Shown here: in pieces, positions 32,383-42,487 of the stretch
How the letters are laid out: the number at the start of each line of letters is the position of its first letter
Numbering within the stretch: the first letter of the stretch is position 1
Assembly: GCF_000219625.1 (NCBI RefSeq)
Contig: NC_018218.1
Coordinates: 4,650,001 to 4,714,000, forward strand
Source of the DNA: Zymoseptoria tritici IPO323
Lineage: Eukaryota > Ascomycota > Dothideomycetes > Mycosphaerellales > Mycosphaerellaceae
DNA: 64,000 bases
Direction: 5' to 3'
Notes under the pieces: generated by a model
What the model was told of the DNA's origin: nothing
What the model saw: the letters and a program-made list of their open reading frames with translations, nothing else
Database searches by the model: none
Translations under genes and position numbers: made by a program

Positions 32383-34188
32383 TTTTGTCGTCGTTGCGGA
32401 AATGTTGGTTTCGTGTGTTGAGCGCCGAGGTCGAGTCCGAGGTAGTATGTTGCTCGTGGTCTTGTATATCAAAAGTGTCTTTCGACTGTTGTTGATATGT
32501 AAGAGAGAAGTAGATGGAGGTCGACGATGATGTTGACAGTGAGTACAAGTCTTTCGACAGCAGTACAAACAGCAGATCAAGGTGACAGTATAGTCTTTTG
32601 AGAAAGCGAGATTGGATTCCGGGTCTCGTGCAAGGCGTAAAAGGTACCTGGTCCAGAGATGTACGTGTATGACTCGCTCCAGGAAGGAATGGAATGCGGA
32701 GTCGGCTCCAGCGAAAGGACAGGCGAGATTGTGAGAATGCGATGGTAGAAGACGAACTTTTTGATGAAAGAGGAAGGACAGAATGGAAAGAGAGGAAGAT
32801 GAAGAAGAAGAAGAAGAAGAAGAAGAAGGAAGAAAGAGAGAACACAAGAATGTAAGACCATGTAACTGCTCAACGGTTCCAAACACGGAGAGCGGGTCCG
32901 AGAGATATGAGAGGGAGTAAGGTAGTCAAGGAGGCAAGACAGCGGATGAGGCGGCCGTTCCAAACATCTGCAGAGAATGTGAAGAAAGGAACCCGTTGTC
33001 GTGTCACCCCCATCACAATCACAGTACCGATGTACTTGTTGTGTACACGACGACGACGACGCAGGGCAACACCATACTAGTAGTTCGTAGACGTTGATGA
33101 GGCGTCATCATCTCCCTGGCATCGGCTTCATTTCCAATTCCCCCCAAGAAGGAAGCCACTCTCCTCTGCTCCGGAGTCCCCGCTGCTTGTGAGTCTTCTC
33201 CCATATCCATCCACCCCTGCGTATGGAAGCCGACGCGTGTAATCTGCCGTGGGCGGGATTTCACTGGGACTACGCCGGTATGAAATTGGATGTCGTGGAG
33301 AAAGTTGATGGAGCGCCGTGCGACGTTGTTGTTTCATCACCGAACGGCTCGCGGCTTTGGAGCCCTGTTCCCGGTTCCGAAGGACGGGAAGAGACAGCGA
33401 CGCTACACCAAGGCACGACATTGTGCAGTACGACTTCGTATTGCAGAGAATGCTTCTAATAACACGGCTGCATTCGTCTCCAAATCAGTAAAGAAGCTGC
33501 CCAAAAACTGCAAACACGATCATTCCAACGTCTTCATCACAATGCCGCTGCCAGTGCCAATGCCAATATGGCGACTTTAAACTTCCACACTATCGACGGG
33601 AGAGAGTGCACGTCTCCCTCCTTCATCATCAGCCTACACAACATGAGCAGCACGTGTCTCTTCTTTCTTCGGATAGTTATGGACATGACAGATGTCACCG
33701 TCTCGAGATGGACTTACGAGTATCGTCGATTCTTCAGCAATAATATATAGCTCAACCCTTCACTCACAATTCACAAGGAACAGCCTTTCACAAAACCTCG
33801 AAAGTTAGAAGCCACAGGTATCTCGACCATTATCTTCAACGCATCTATACGCCATGTGCGTCCGTCCATGTCCATCCAGTAATGCCGCCAAAAGGGTATC
33901 CCTCCTCCTCTTCTTCACCATTCATCCATCACACACTCATCTAGAATAAGGTAATGCCGCCCGTAGGTCAGCTCCACACACAACCAGAGAAACGCCAGCC
34001 ATGCCATCCCATCGCAAAAACATAAAATATACACAATCCTCCCAAAGTCAAAACCCACCACTCGTCTGCCCTGTGCTCGCCGAGTCAAAAATCGCACCGA
34101 CTCACGAAAGGTCCTTTCCCCACACTCTTCATTTCTCATCCGACCTCATCACTCTCCTCCACCTCACCCGATGAATACTTCCAAATCA
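32383..34188. other. 1.8-kb intergenic region with simple repeats
   Basis: Lies upstream of the small unknown gene and downstream of CCH1. It contains a GAA microsatellite at 32801-32828 and a short CGA run at 33048-33062. Long minus-strand frames with poly-Ser and poly-Leu arise from these repeats. No convincing gene. Confidence 0.5.
32801..32828. repeat. (GAA)9 microsatellite
   Basis: About nine perfect GAA units, inside a purine-rich stretch (32755-32850) upstream of the small unknown gene. Confidence 0.9.
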
Positions 34189-37100
34189 TCATGACCCATT
34201 CGATCTCCTCTGATTCTGCTCTCCACTCCCACTGCGACTCCCGCTCCCTCCCCTCTGATGCTGGGTCACACTCCTCTGCAGACTCTGGCCCCAAGCCGAA
34301 TCCTGAAACACCTGACTCACCGCCGAACCCGCCCGACTTCTCGCCGCACTCACATCACTGTTGCCCCTCCCTCTCGGTCCAAACCCGGGACTCGCGGGTG
34401 GTGAAGTCCCCGATGCTCCTGCTCCTTCCATAGCCGCGGCAAAGTGCCAGTCCGGTTGGATACTGCTTCCTGACACGGACGGACGGTGACGGGATGGAGA
34501 AGGCGTGAGGTTGAAGTCCTCCCGAGTGGGCGACGAGACGGGCGAGAGTTGGATCGATCCGCTGCGGAAACGGGAAGAAGGTGAGTGGCCTTCACTAAAG
34601 CTGCCTCTCCCCTCACCGGAGCCGCGAGTAGGTGACAACGTCTCCGCCGTGTCCGCAGGATCATAGTCCACAGGCGTAATACTGAACCCAGGTATACCCG
34701 GCTTCGGGGTCACATCGTCTCCGCCCTCGTCCTGGACAAGAATCTCCGGCACGCCGAAAGTGGGAATGGCGGTCATACGCGCGGACTTCCTTCCTTCGAG
34801 GATCCGCTTGAAGCGACGGGCCCAGTACAGCGTGTCGAAGAATCCGACGACGATGTTGCGGTTCACCGCTTCCTCGACACGTTGTAGGCGAGCGCGGCGG
34901 CGGAGGAATTCTTCCAGACGGAGGGACTTGCTGTCGTTGATGACTTTGTAGTGGGCGAGGATCATCAGCAAGGCGTTGAAGGCGATGCCCAAATCCGGAT
35001 CGGCGGACACGAGTACTTCCTCATAGAAAGTGTTCATGCGCGCGCGACGACGTCGGATTTCTTGGACGGGCAATTCGGCCAGACGGGCGTTGAGTTTTGT
35101 GAGGTCGATTTCCGCGCGCGAGGAGGATGCGCCGTCGACGGGGAGTTGGGAGGCTCTCCGAGACTCCACCTGACAGTCGTTGATGATCTGAGACACGGTA
35201 AAGTCGCCATCGTAAATGCGCATTTCGAAGATGCCCGACAACTCGCCGAGGAAGCGAGGGAAGTCGTCTTTGGAAATGTAGCCCGTTCCGTTGGGGTCGT
35301 GTTCCGCCCAGGCTTGTTTGAAACGACGAATCTCCTCCCGGCTGATGATGGACAGGCCACTGCTGCGTTGGTAGACGTAGGAGAAGGACTCGTAGATCAG
35401 CGAGATGAACAGGTTGACGAAGATGTACATGCTGATGATGTTCCACGACACGAACAAGGCGTAGGCCCATTGCTTACTACCGCAGTCGCCGCTGTAGTAG
35501 TTGTCCGAGAGGGTGCAGTAGGGTGGTTCAATGCTGGCGTAGTCCATCATGATCTGATTCCATTGCTCACCCACGCTCATGCGGAAGAGCAAGACGAGTG
35601 CTTTGGGGACGGTACGGAAGTTGATGTTGTTGTTCTGATGCGCGCCGAAGCGGGTGAGGCCGAATGTCTGGGTGAAGGCGATGGCGTAGACGAGGAAGAG
35701 CACGAACCAGGTTGCCAGTAGATTAGCGATTGAACTAAAACTCGCCGCTGCCGTTTTGAAGAGTTGGTCGAGTTGGTTGTTTCGTGGGATGAGCAGAAGC
35801 GCCAGAGACACGAGAAACAACTTATGGATCTGTGTGTAGACGGCGTTGTGGAGGTTGAAGAAGACCATGATCGAGGTGGCCAATGTTCCCGATACGCTGA
35901 TAAGGGAATACAGATCCCAAGCGCTCTTCCGGAATCGTGTCCAGGATAGACCGACAAGGCGAATGACAATGTTGGCAATGTAGAACAAAACGAAGCAGAA
36001 GAAGATTAGGAAGCGCGTGATTTGCCAGGCCCAGGGTTCCGGATACCATTCGAGGCACAGGAGAATCAGATGCGCAATCAGAACAGCGGTAATGGTCCGC
36101 TGCCATCGCCCGTTCTTGGTCACCGCGCGGCGATAGCACCATTCCTGCCAGCTCTGCCTCTTCTTCTGCCGATTTGGTCGTTTCGATGGTGCCACTTGTC
36201 GAAGCAGCTTCCTCAACTCCAGCCACGATCGCTGTTCCGAGGTCAAGAAGGCCACACCAGTCTGTTCGGTATAGTTACGCATGAAGACGGACACGAAGAG
36301 CGTCAGCACGAACACTGCTCCGAGCAAGTTGAACACGACGAAGAAGACGGCATTCCCTTGCTGCGCGAACCATGACGGCTGAGTGAAGACACCAGTGATG
36401 GACTGCGCGCTCCACATGAGGTCCACCCAGCCTTCTTGGGAGACGACCTGGAAGAGGATGAACAATGCGTCGCCGAAGTTGTCGAAATCGTAGGCGAATT
36501 GCTGATATCCAACTCTCTGCGGAGCCAGCACGTTATATCCGATCGGATTCAAGATGCCTTCTCCCAGACAATCAGTAAGGTTGTGCACGCCGTATTGCTG
36601 CCAGGTGTTACACCACGACATCTTGCCCGCGAAGAGATTGACGCCGTAGATGGCAAACGGGATCAGCAAGCTGAGCGAGACGAATGCCGCACTCAGCACT
36701 TTCCAGCCACCCAGCACAACCACGGAGTGGAACGTGTCTCTCGCGCTGTCACTGACATTGAGAAGCCGCAGGGCTCTGAGCGCTTTGAAAGCTCCGACAG
36801 CCCGTGAGCCACTGCCTGGATCATACAGCGAAGTTATCACATTGATCCAAAGCGTGACGAGCACGACTCCATCGATGAAGCCCCAGGAGCTGCGGAAGTA
36901 GGCGTTGGGCGTCCAGAAGAAGCCGTCTGCAATGACTTTGACCATGGCTTCGACGGTGAAGAGTGCAGCGAAGCCGATGTCCGTGTAAATGAACCAGTTG
37001 AGACGGCGGTCCACGCTCTGATGATCTCTGAAGTACTCCAGCTGGAACAACGGCGTGGTAATGCATGCGAGAAAGACCATCCCCACGATCGCGGCATAGA

Positions 37101-40100
37101 TAAAGGCAGAGAACGTGTACCAAATGGTTGGGTTTGGCTGCACACCCTCGATGCGAGTTCCGCGACCTGGACCGACGATACGCTGGCAGAATTTGCGGAC
37201 CTTGTTTCCAGATTTGAACATGAACAGGGAGACGTTGTACTTCGGATATCGGCGCAGGTACTCTCGCTGAGACAGTTTGCGTTGCTCGGCAGCGTTTACA
37301 ACTTCTCTCGCCAAAGTGCGCGGATCCAGCTCCTCGTATGCCTTGGTCAACCTCAGATTGGCGTAGAACGGGTTTGGTTCATTGTTGAACAATCGCTTCG
37401 TGATTGCATCTTGCATCCGTTGTGCTAGCGAAGCTGGCTGCTTGTACAAATTCAAGGTGGACGACGATGCCAGTCCACCCGTCACTGCACGTCTCACGTC
37501 TGTCTGTTCCATGTTCTCCTCATCCAGGAAGTCTCGGACCACGGCGTCCTGAAGCAGCATCTCCGTGGCTGCTGATCCAAAGTCCAGTGGATCTTGTCGC
37601 TTCAGCTTGCCGAACTTGAAAATCGCCGACAGGGAGAGCGTTCCCCCTGTGTTGCTTCCCATCTCTTTGCGCTGTAGAAACATCTTCACTTGCTGTAGAC
37701 GTTTCTGATCTTCTGATACGTCGAAATTCTCCTGAATGACAGCAATAAACATGTTCAAGATGACAAAGTTGGCCAACATGAACCAGATGATGAAGAAGAT
37801 GGCCGCGATCCATGCCGAGTGCCACTCCTTGTTGAATCTGCTCGTGTTGTACAACACATCTGTCCAGTTCTCGGATGAGAGAACCTGGTACATGCCCAGG
37901 AAGGAATTGAAGATGGTGGCAAAGGTCACCTGGAGGTAGTTGCCCTCGTCGTCGAATTGTGGCAGCGTTCCTCGATAGAGTTGGGTGGCAAAGATGGAGG
38001 CCAGAAACGTGAGCAAGAACACGAACAGAATCAGGTTCAGCACACCGGAGACGTGGCGCAAAACCAGCAGGATGAGGTCGCGCGTAAGCTGTACCGCCAG
38101 CACCACGCGATAGATCCTGACGATTTGAAAGACCGTAAGCCAGGCATAGGGATCACCCGAATCTCGAATGAAAGGGAGCTGTATGACTGCCGTGATGATT
38201 GCCAGGAACAGATCGAACCAATTCCGACGATGGCGGTAGAAGTCTCTCCAGTCGGATGCAAATCTGAGGAATATTTCAACCACAAGCAGCAGAGTAGTCG
38301 CTGTCTCCGTGTACTTGATGAGGTGCCTTGTAAAGCTCTTCATCGTGGCATGCCGTAAGCTGGCCACGATCAGATCGAACACGATGATGATGATCCAGAA
38401 CCAGTACGACTTTTGGTATACTCTTTTGATACCGGAGACTCGTCCTTTGGGGTGCATAGATTCGTCGAGTCTCTGCTTTGGATCCTCGTCATCAGCTTCA
38501 TCGCTCGCCATGAACGCACTGCCTCTGCTTTCCTCGCGGATGATTTGGAATGAGGACGTGATGACTGCGATGAGCAACGACATCAGCCAGAAGGTCAGGA
38601 TGATAATCCCAAATGCAAAGAAGAGAGCCGCTGCCAGATAGTCCGAATCTGTCAAGTAGTACATGATGTCCGTGAAGGTGTTGGAGGTCATGATGACAAA
38701 GACCAGCTCGACAGACTGCAGGATGTTGTCAAAGCTGATTGTGCCGTTGTAGGGATTGTCGCCCTCGATGCAGTACGAGCCTATTGGACAGAGAAAGCCT
38801 TTGTGCTGATCGTTGCCAAAGCTGCCATCTGGTCTCAACCATGGCATTCTTGTGCCATTCTCAGCTAGCCAGCCACCGCAGAACTGGAAATTGCCTGCAG
38901 GCTCAGGAGAGTCTTGACGGTTGTCTTGCACAGTACCATTGACGAACTGAAGGAAATTCTCCATTGGTGGTTGGACCAGAGAACCGTCCTGGACACATGT
39001 TCGGCGCAGGCTTGATTTGAAACTCTGAACTCCAATGATGGAAAACAGGAGCCAGAAGAAACCGATCAAAAATCCGACATTCAGCAAGGTCGGCGCCGCC
39101 CGCTTCAGGCTACGAAGGATGACAGACGTGCCGCTTGTGATGCCTAGCAGTCGCAAGATTCGCAGACAACTCATCATCCGAAAGACGTACAGCTGATGGT
39201 CATGCTCCAGTCCTGCGGTTCCCAATACGAAGCTGATCCAAAAGGAGACCACGGCCACGAAGTCGAGCCGGTTGAAGGAATGTCGCAGAAACGCTCGATG
39301 CGCCAAACGTTTCTTCTGCGCTTGTCGTGAGCCGCCCGGAACGTCGTCAAAGTTCTGCATCGTGAATGAACGTAACAGTGATTCCGGAGCTGGCACACGG
39401 GATTGCGTTCGAGTATTCCGTTTCGACGATTCCCGATGCAAGGTAAACATGCCGTCTGCCTTCTTTTTGAGGGCTGCTCTGATGCCAATCTCCCGATCTA
39501 TTGTGCTGTACTCGACGGGATTGAAGACGAATCCGGATACAATCATCTTGATTGCAATCTCCAGTGTGTAAATTATGAATATAGCCAGAATGATGTAGTC
39601 GCTCCATTGTGTGCCCCAGTTCGTCGGCCTGGGATCGTTCTCGACATTGAACGAAGCATCGACAGCCAGAATTACGGTCTGCACGACTATCAGGAGTAGA
39701 ATCAGAGGTTCGACAAATGGATGAACGAGAAACTCCAGTAGTCCTCGCCGAATCCTGCTCTCGGGTGAGAAGATGCCTAGAGACTTGCCTCTCAAAGGAT
39801 TTCGGTCAATAGCCGGAAGCTCTGGCGGCGTCTCGACTTCAATGAACGAAGGCGCTTTCTCACTGGAGGACTTGGATGGTGCGTTGCCGTCCAAGCCGCC
39901 TTCACGGTAGCTGTGGGATGAAGAGCGCTCTCGGGGCCGTGGTCCTACGCTGGAGCGTCTCCGAAGCATTCGCTCAACCGGCTCAGACTCATTGCTCAGG
40001 TTGACCACACGCTGGGACATGTTTCGAAACATGGTCCCGGTCCTGTGGAGAGTATCTCCGCCGGGTGATAGAGACGATTTCCGTCGTGGAGACCTGCTCG

Positions 40101-40941
40101 CGTCCGATCCGGTTGTCCTCGAGCCCATCTCCATGCTGTTCAAGTCGTCACCGAGCCTCGAATTGGTCGAACGATGCTGCCTGCTCGGCGAGAATCGCAC
40201 GCTCAATCCGCTCAATCCGCTCAACCCGCTCGAACCGCCTATTGAGGAGCCAGACCTTGCTTGTCTGTCATGTCGTTGACCTGGACTTGAATTTTGTGTT
40301 GCTGCAACAGAGGGTTGTAGTCTTGACGGGTCTGTCAGAGGTAGGGTGTCATCCTCATCCGCTGTGCCTGATGTGAAGTACGCTGGGCCATCCTCCAATT
40401 GTACCGGAACCATATCATCCGAGCTATTACTGGTCATGCTGACCGTCCGAACCGTCGGAAGACTGTTCGGTGTCGCTCTTGAGGAGCGTCGCGGTCTCGG
40501 CGGTGTATCGTCCTCCGTTTCGTCTATGTTATCCATTGAATTCTGGCTCGCGGTGAAGCTCAGCCCGGCGAATCCAATGGCCGACTGGAATGCGCCTCTA
40601 TCCGCGATGGGGGACATCGCCTCGCCTTCGTCCGCTTGTTGTACTCTTCGATGCTGTCCAGATGGCGTTGTGACGAACGCTGTCGGATGGCCACGCGGAG
40701 GTGGACTGGGAGAGCCATCCTGTATCGGTGTGTATGGCGCATGCGCTCGATCGTTGCCCGCATTCGATCGTCCGGCGCGAAACAGCTCTCGACCTCTGTC
40801 ACTAAGAGTACGTCGATGCGATTCCTCGCGGGACAGACCGCCCACCTGCCCATGCGTGCCATTCGAGGAGAGGTTCTGGAGTTGAATGGCACTACTGTCG
40901 GACTGATTGCGGCGGTGCTGTGCTGAGTCGTCCGAGGCCAT
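34189..40941 (-). CDS. CCH1: Voltage-gated calcium channel alpha subunit Cch1
   Basis: A single exon of 2250 residues. Cch1, with Mid1, forms the high-affinity plasma-membrane calcium channel that acts in stress, pheromone and polarity responses. Four six-helix repeats are seen (roughly residues 390-820, 870-1080, 1280-1560 and 1590-1850). Pore loops show VIMTSNTFTDIM, LSSENWTDVL, VVSQEGWVDLM and MSVGEQWNQIM, giving N/E/E/E filter residues; fungal channels are known to have Asn in repeat I. S4-type arginine spacing is seen in FRMMSCLRILRLLGI and FKALRALRLLNVSD. An EF-hand-like stretch (WAEHDPNGTGYISKDDFPRF) follows repeat IV. Both ends are Ser-rich and likely phosphorylated. The whole 6.75-kb frame is intact and intronless. 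Confidence 0.97.
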   Translation of the reverse strand: MASDDSAQHRRNQSDSSAIQLQNLSSNGTHGQVGGLSREESHRRTLSDRGRELFRAGRSNAGNDRAHAPYTPIQDGSPSPPPRGHPTAFVTTPSGQHRRVQQADEGEAMSPIADRGAFQSAIGFAGLSFTASQNSMDNIDETEDDTPPRPRRSSRATPNSLPTVRTVSMTSNSSDDMVPVQLEDGPAYFTSGTADEDDTLPLTDPSRLQPSVAATQNSSPGQRHDRQARSGSSIGGSSGLSGLSGLSVRFSPSRQHRSTNSRLGDDLNSMEMGSRTTGSDASRSPRRKSSLSPGGDTLHRTGTMFRNMSQRVVNLSNESEPVERMLRRRSSVGPRPRERSSSHSYREGGLDGNAPSKSSSEKAPSFIEVETPPELPAIDRNPLRGKSLGIFSPESRIRRGLLEFLVHPFVEPLILLLIVVQTVILAVDASFNVENDPRPTNWGTQWSDYIILAIFIIYTLEIAIKMIVSGFVFNPVEYSTIDREIGIRAALKKKADGMFTLHRESSKRNTRTQSRVPAPESLLRSFTMQNFDDVPGGSRQAQKKRLAHRAFLRHSFNRLDFVAVVSFWISFVLGTAGLEHDHQLYVFRMMSCLRILRLLGITSGTSVILRSLKRAAPTLLNVGFLIGFFWLLFSIIGVQSFKSSLRRTCVQDGSLVQPPMENFLQFVNGTVQDNRQDSPEPAGNFQFCGGWLAENGTRMPWLRPDGSFGNDQHKGFLCPIGSYCIEGDNPYNGTISFDNILQSVELVFVIMTSNTFTDIMYYLTDSDYLAAALFFAFGIIILTFWLMSLLIAVITSSFQIIREESRGSAFMASDEADDEDPKQRLDESMHPKGRVSGIKRVYQKSYWFWIIIIVFDLIVASLRHATMKSFTRHLIKYTETATTLLLVVEIFLRFASDWRDFYRHRRNWFDLFLAIITAVIQLPFIRDSGDPYAWLTVFQIVRIYRVVLAVQLTRDLILLVLRHVSGVLNLILFVFLLTFLASIFATQLYRGTLPQFDDEGNYLQVTFATIFNSFLGMYQVLSSENWTDVLYNTSRFNKEWHSAWIAAIFFIIWFMLANFVILNMFIAVIQENFDVSEDQKRLQQVKMFLQRKEMGSNTGGTLSLSAIFKFGKLKRQDPLDFGSAATEMLLQDAVVRDFLDEENMEQTDVRRAVTGGLASSSTLNLYKQPASLAQRMQDAITKRLFNNEPNPFYANLRLTKAYEELDPRTLAREVVNAAEQRKLSQREYLRRYPKYNVSLFMFKSGNKVRKFCQRIVGPGRGTRIEGVQPNPTIWYTFSAFIYAAIVGMVFLACITTPLFQLEYFRDHQSVDRRLNWFIYTDIGFAALFTVEAMVKVIADGFFWTPNAYFRSSWGFIDGVVLVTLWINVITSLYDPGSGSRAVGAFKALRALRLLNVSDSARDTFHSVVVLGGWKVLSAAFVSLSLLIPFAIYGVNLFAGKMSWCNTWQQYGVHNLTDCLGEGILNPIGYNVLAPQRVGYQQFAYDFDNFGDALFILFQVVSQEGWVDLMWSAQSITGVFTQPSWFAQQGNAVFFVVFNLLGAVFVLTLFVSVFMRNYTEQTGVAFLTSEQRSWLELRKLLRQVAPSKRPNRQKKRQSWQEWCYRRAVTKNGRWQRTITAVLIAHLILLCLEWYPEPWAWQITRFLIFFCFVLFYIANIVIRLVGLSWTRFRKSAWDLYSLISVSGTLATSIMVFFNLHNAVYTQIHKLFLVSLALLLIPRNNQLDQLFKTAAASFSSIANLLATWFVLFLVYAIAFTQTFGLTRFGAHQNNNINFRTVPKALVLLFRMSVGEQWNQIMMDYASIEPPYCTLSDNYYSGDCGSKQWAYALFVSWNIISMYIFVNLFISLIYESFSYVYQRSSGLSIISREEIRRFKQAWAEHDPNGTGYISKDDFPRFLGELSGIFEMRIYDGDFTVSQIINDCQVESRRASQLPVDGASSSRAEIDLTKLNARLAELPVQEIRRRRARMNTFYEEVLVSADPDLGIAFNALLMILAHYKVINDSKSLRLEEFLRRRARLQRVEEAVNRNIVVGFFDTLYWARRFKRILEGRKSARMTAIPTFGVPEILVQDEGGDDVTPKPGIPGFSITPVDYDPADTAETLSPTRGSGEGRGSFSEGHSPSSRFRSGSIQLSPVSSPTREDFNLTPSPSRHRPSVSGSSIQPDWHFAAAMEGAGASGTSPPASPGFGPRGRGNSDVSAARSRAGSAVSQVFQDSAWGQSLQRSVTQHQRGGSGSRSGSGEQNQRRSNGS

Positions 40942-41641
40942 GCCCGAGGAGCAATCAGCGCTCGTCGCGAAGTCGACAGTTCCTTCGTGCTGCCGTCATT
41001 GGTTCAGAGGCATTCGGTGGAGTATATGCAGTCCTCAATTGGGGCAATCGGGGACTTTTCTAGTAGCGAGCGTTTCGAGGCAGTCCTAGGCGTTTAGGTA
41101 GGAGGCGTGGCGGAGCCTGTCGTGGATAGGTCGAGGTGTTGAGATCAGGGGTGTCGCACGAGCGAGTGTGGCGGAGGGTGGAAGCAAAGGCGTGGTTCAT
41201 GAACGGCGAGCTGAGTCTTGCGAATCCTCCAACATAGGACGCGTGCATTGCACTTTCGTCCTTCAAGGGCTGGCGTAGTTCGTTCTATCGGTCCCCTCTC
41301 CCGGCGGACATTCACGGGCCGAATCGGCACTTCGAAACTCAAACTTCTCCGCGTGGAAGGCTTGAGCTCACACCAACATCTCAGCCATCTATACCACCAA
41401 CAATCGAGAATAACTATCCGAAATTGGCGTTCTCACGTTCGACTAAAACGTACTTGCACCATACTCAAGCACTTTAAGGTTATCGAAGCGAACCATACCA
41501 CAATAGCTTTTCTCGTGGCCGGTCCTGGATCCCCCTGCTTGAGGTGTTTTATCGGACCCTTGACAGCTTCGTCAGGAAAGAGACAAACTTGGAATCGAAC
41601 GAGTCACAGCAGAAGAACCAATATCGGAGTAATTGACAGCC
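40942..41641. promoter_or_regulatory. Divergent intergenic region, CCH1 / racemase
   Basis: 700 bp separate the start codons of CCH1 (minus) and the Asp/Glu racemase-family gene (plus). A 189-codon plus-strand frame from 41218 passes through the racemase start out of frame and looks accidental. No specific element is recognised. Confidence 0.5.
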
Positions 41642-42436
41642 ATGGCTTCTTCCAATGGCCGCTCTGTGTTGATCATCAATCCCAACACAACGCAAGCGAT
41701 GACCGATGCTCTAAAGCCGCTCGTTCATTCACTTGGATACGAGACAGTGGGTTGTATTTTAATTTCACTTACAGGCTTTCGGTCTAACAGAACAACTCAG
41801 TAGACCCGCTTCGATTTCTTCACCGCTCCATCAGGCGTGCCCTCCATCAATAACGAAGACGATGCAGCAATATCGGCCAAGGCCTGTTTACCCGTCCTCG
41901 TGGAACAGCTAGGAGACTACGATGCCTTCCTCGTTTGCTGCTACTCCCAACATCCGCTCGTCGCTGTTCTACGATCCGAGATCGCCAAAGCCGGCTTCCG
42001 GAAACCAGTCACTGGCATCTTCGAGGCTTCAGTGGCGTCCTGCTTGCAAGGCATCAACGCAGCCGACAAATTCGGCATCGTGAGCACGGGATCGCAGTGG
42101 GAGGTCATCCTCGCAGATGCAGTGACAGATCTACTCGGGTCGAGTGCGAGTACACGGTACGCAGGGACGAAGACCACGGGACTGAATGCAGATGAATTAC
42201 ACTCAACGCCTAAGCCGGAGGTGGATGCAAGAATGAAGGCTGCTGTCAAGAAGCTTTTGCAACTTGGTACGACAGCGATCTGTTTGGGGTGTGCAGGTAT
42301 GGCTGGCATGGACCAGACTGTGAGGGAGGCGTGTGTGGAGCACTTGGGCGAAGTGGAGGGGCAGCGCATAATGATCGTGGATGGCGTGGTCAGTGGGGTT
42401 GTGTATCTCGAGGGATCACTTCGCTCGATGTCGTAA
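41642..42436 (+). CDS. Asp/Glu/hydantoin racemase family protein
   Basis: Exons 41642-41746 and 41804-42436 (57-bp intron GTGGGT..GTAG) encode 245 residues. The start MASSNGRSVLIINPNTTQAM has the INPNTT motif of the family (yeast Dcg1, bacterial hydantoin and allantoin racemases). Two conserved cysteines that would act as acid/base pair lie in LVCCYSQHPL (C80/C81) and CLGCAGM (C198). FEASVASCLQ and FGIVSTGSQWE are also typical. The enzyme is probably cofactor-independent and cytosolic, acting in amide or purine nitrogen use; the substrate is not known. It converges on the ferroportin-like gene, about 50 bp away. Confidence 0.9.
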
Positions 42437-42487
42437 AGTCTATGTATATGACGAGCCAAAGAGGCTGGTTATGAACTTCGTCCACTT

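Noticed and set aside
30899..32845. 648-codon open frame on the minus strand
   Set aside because: It runs antisense through the intact SAM carrier gene and simple repeats. Its product is low-complexity His/Pro/Arg/Ser/Leu sequence caused by GC-biased codons on the other strand.
35021..36226. Several long frames inside CCH1 on both strands
   Set aside because: They are shadows of the 2250-residue channel frame.
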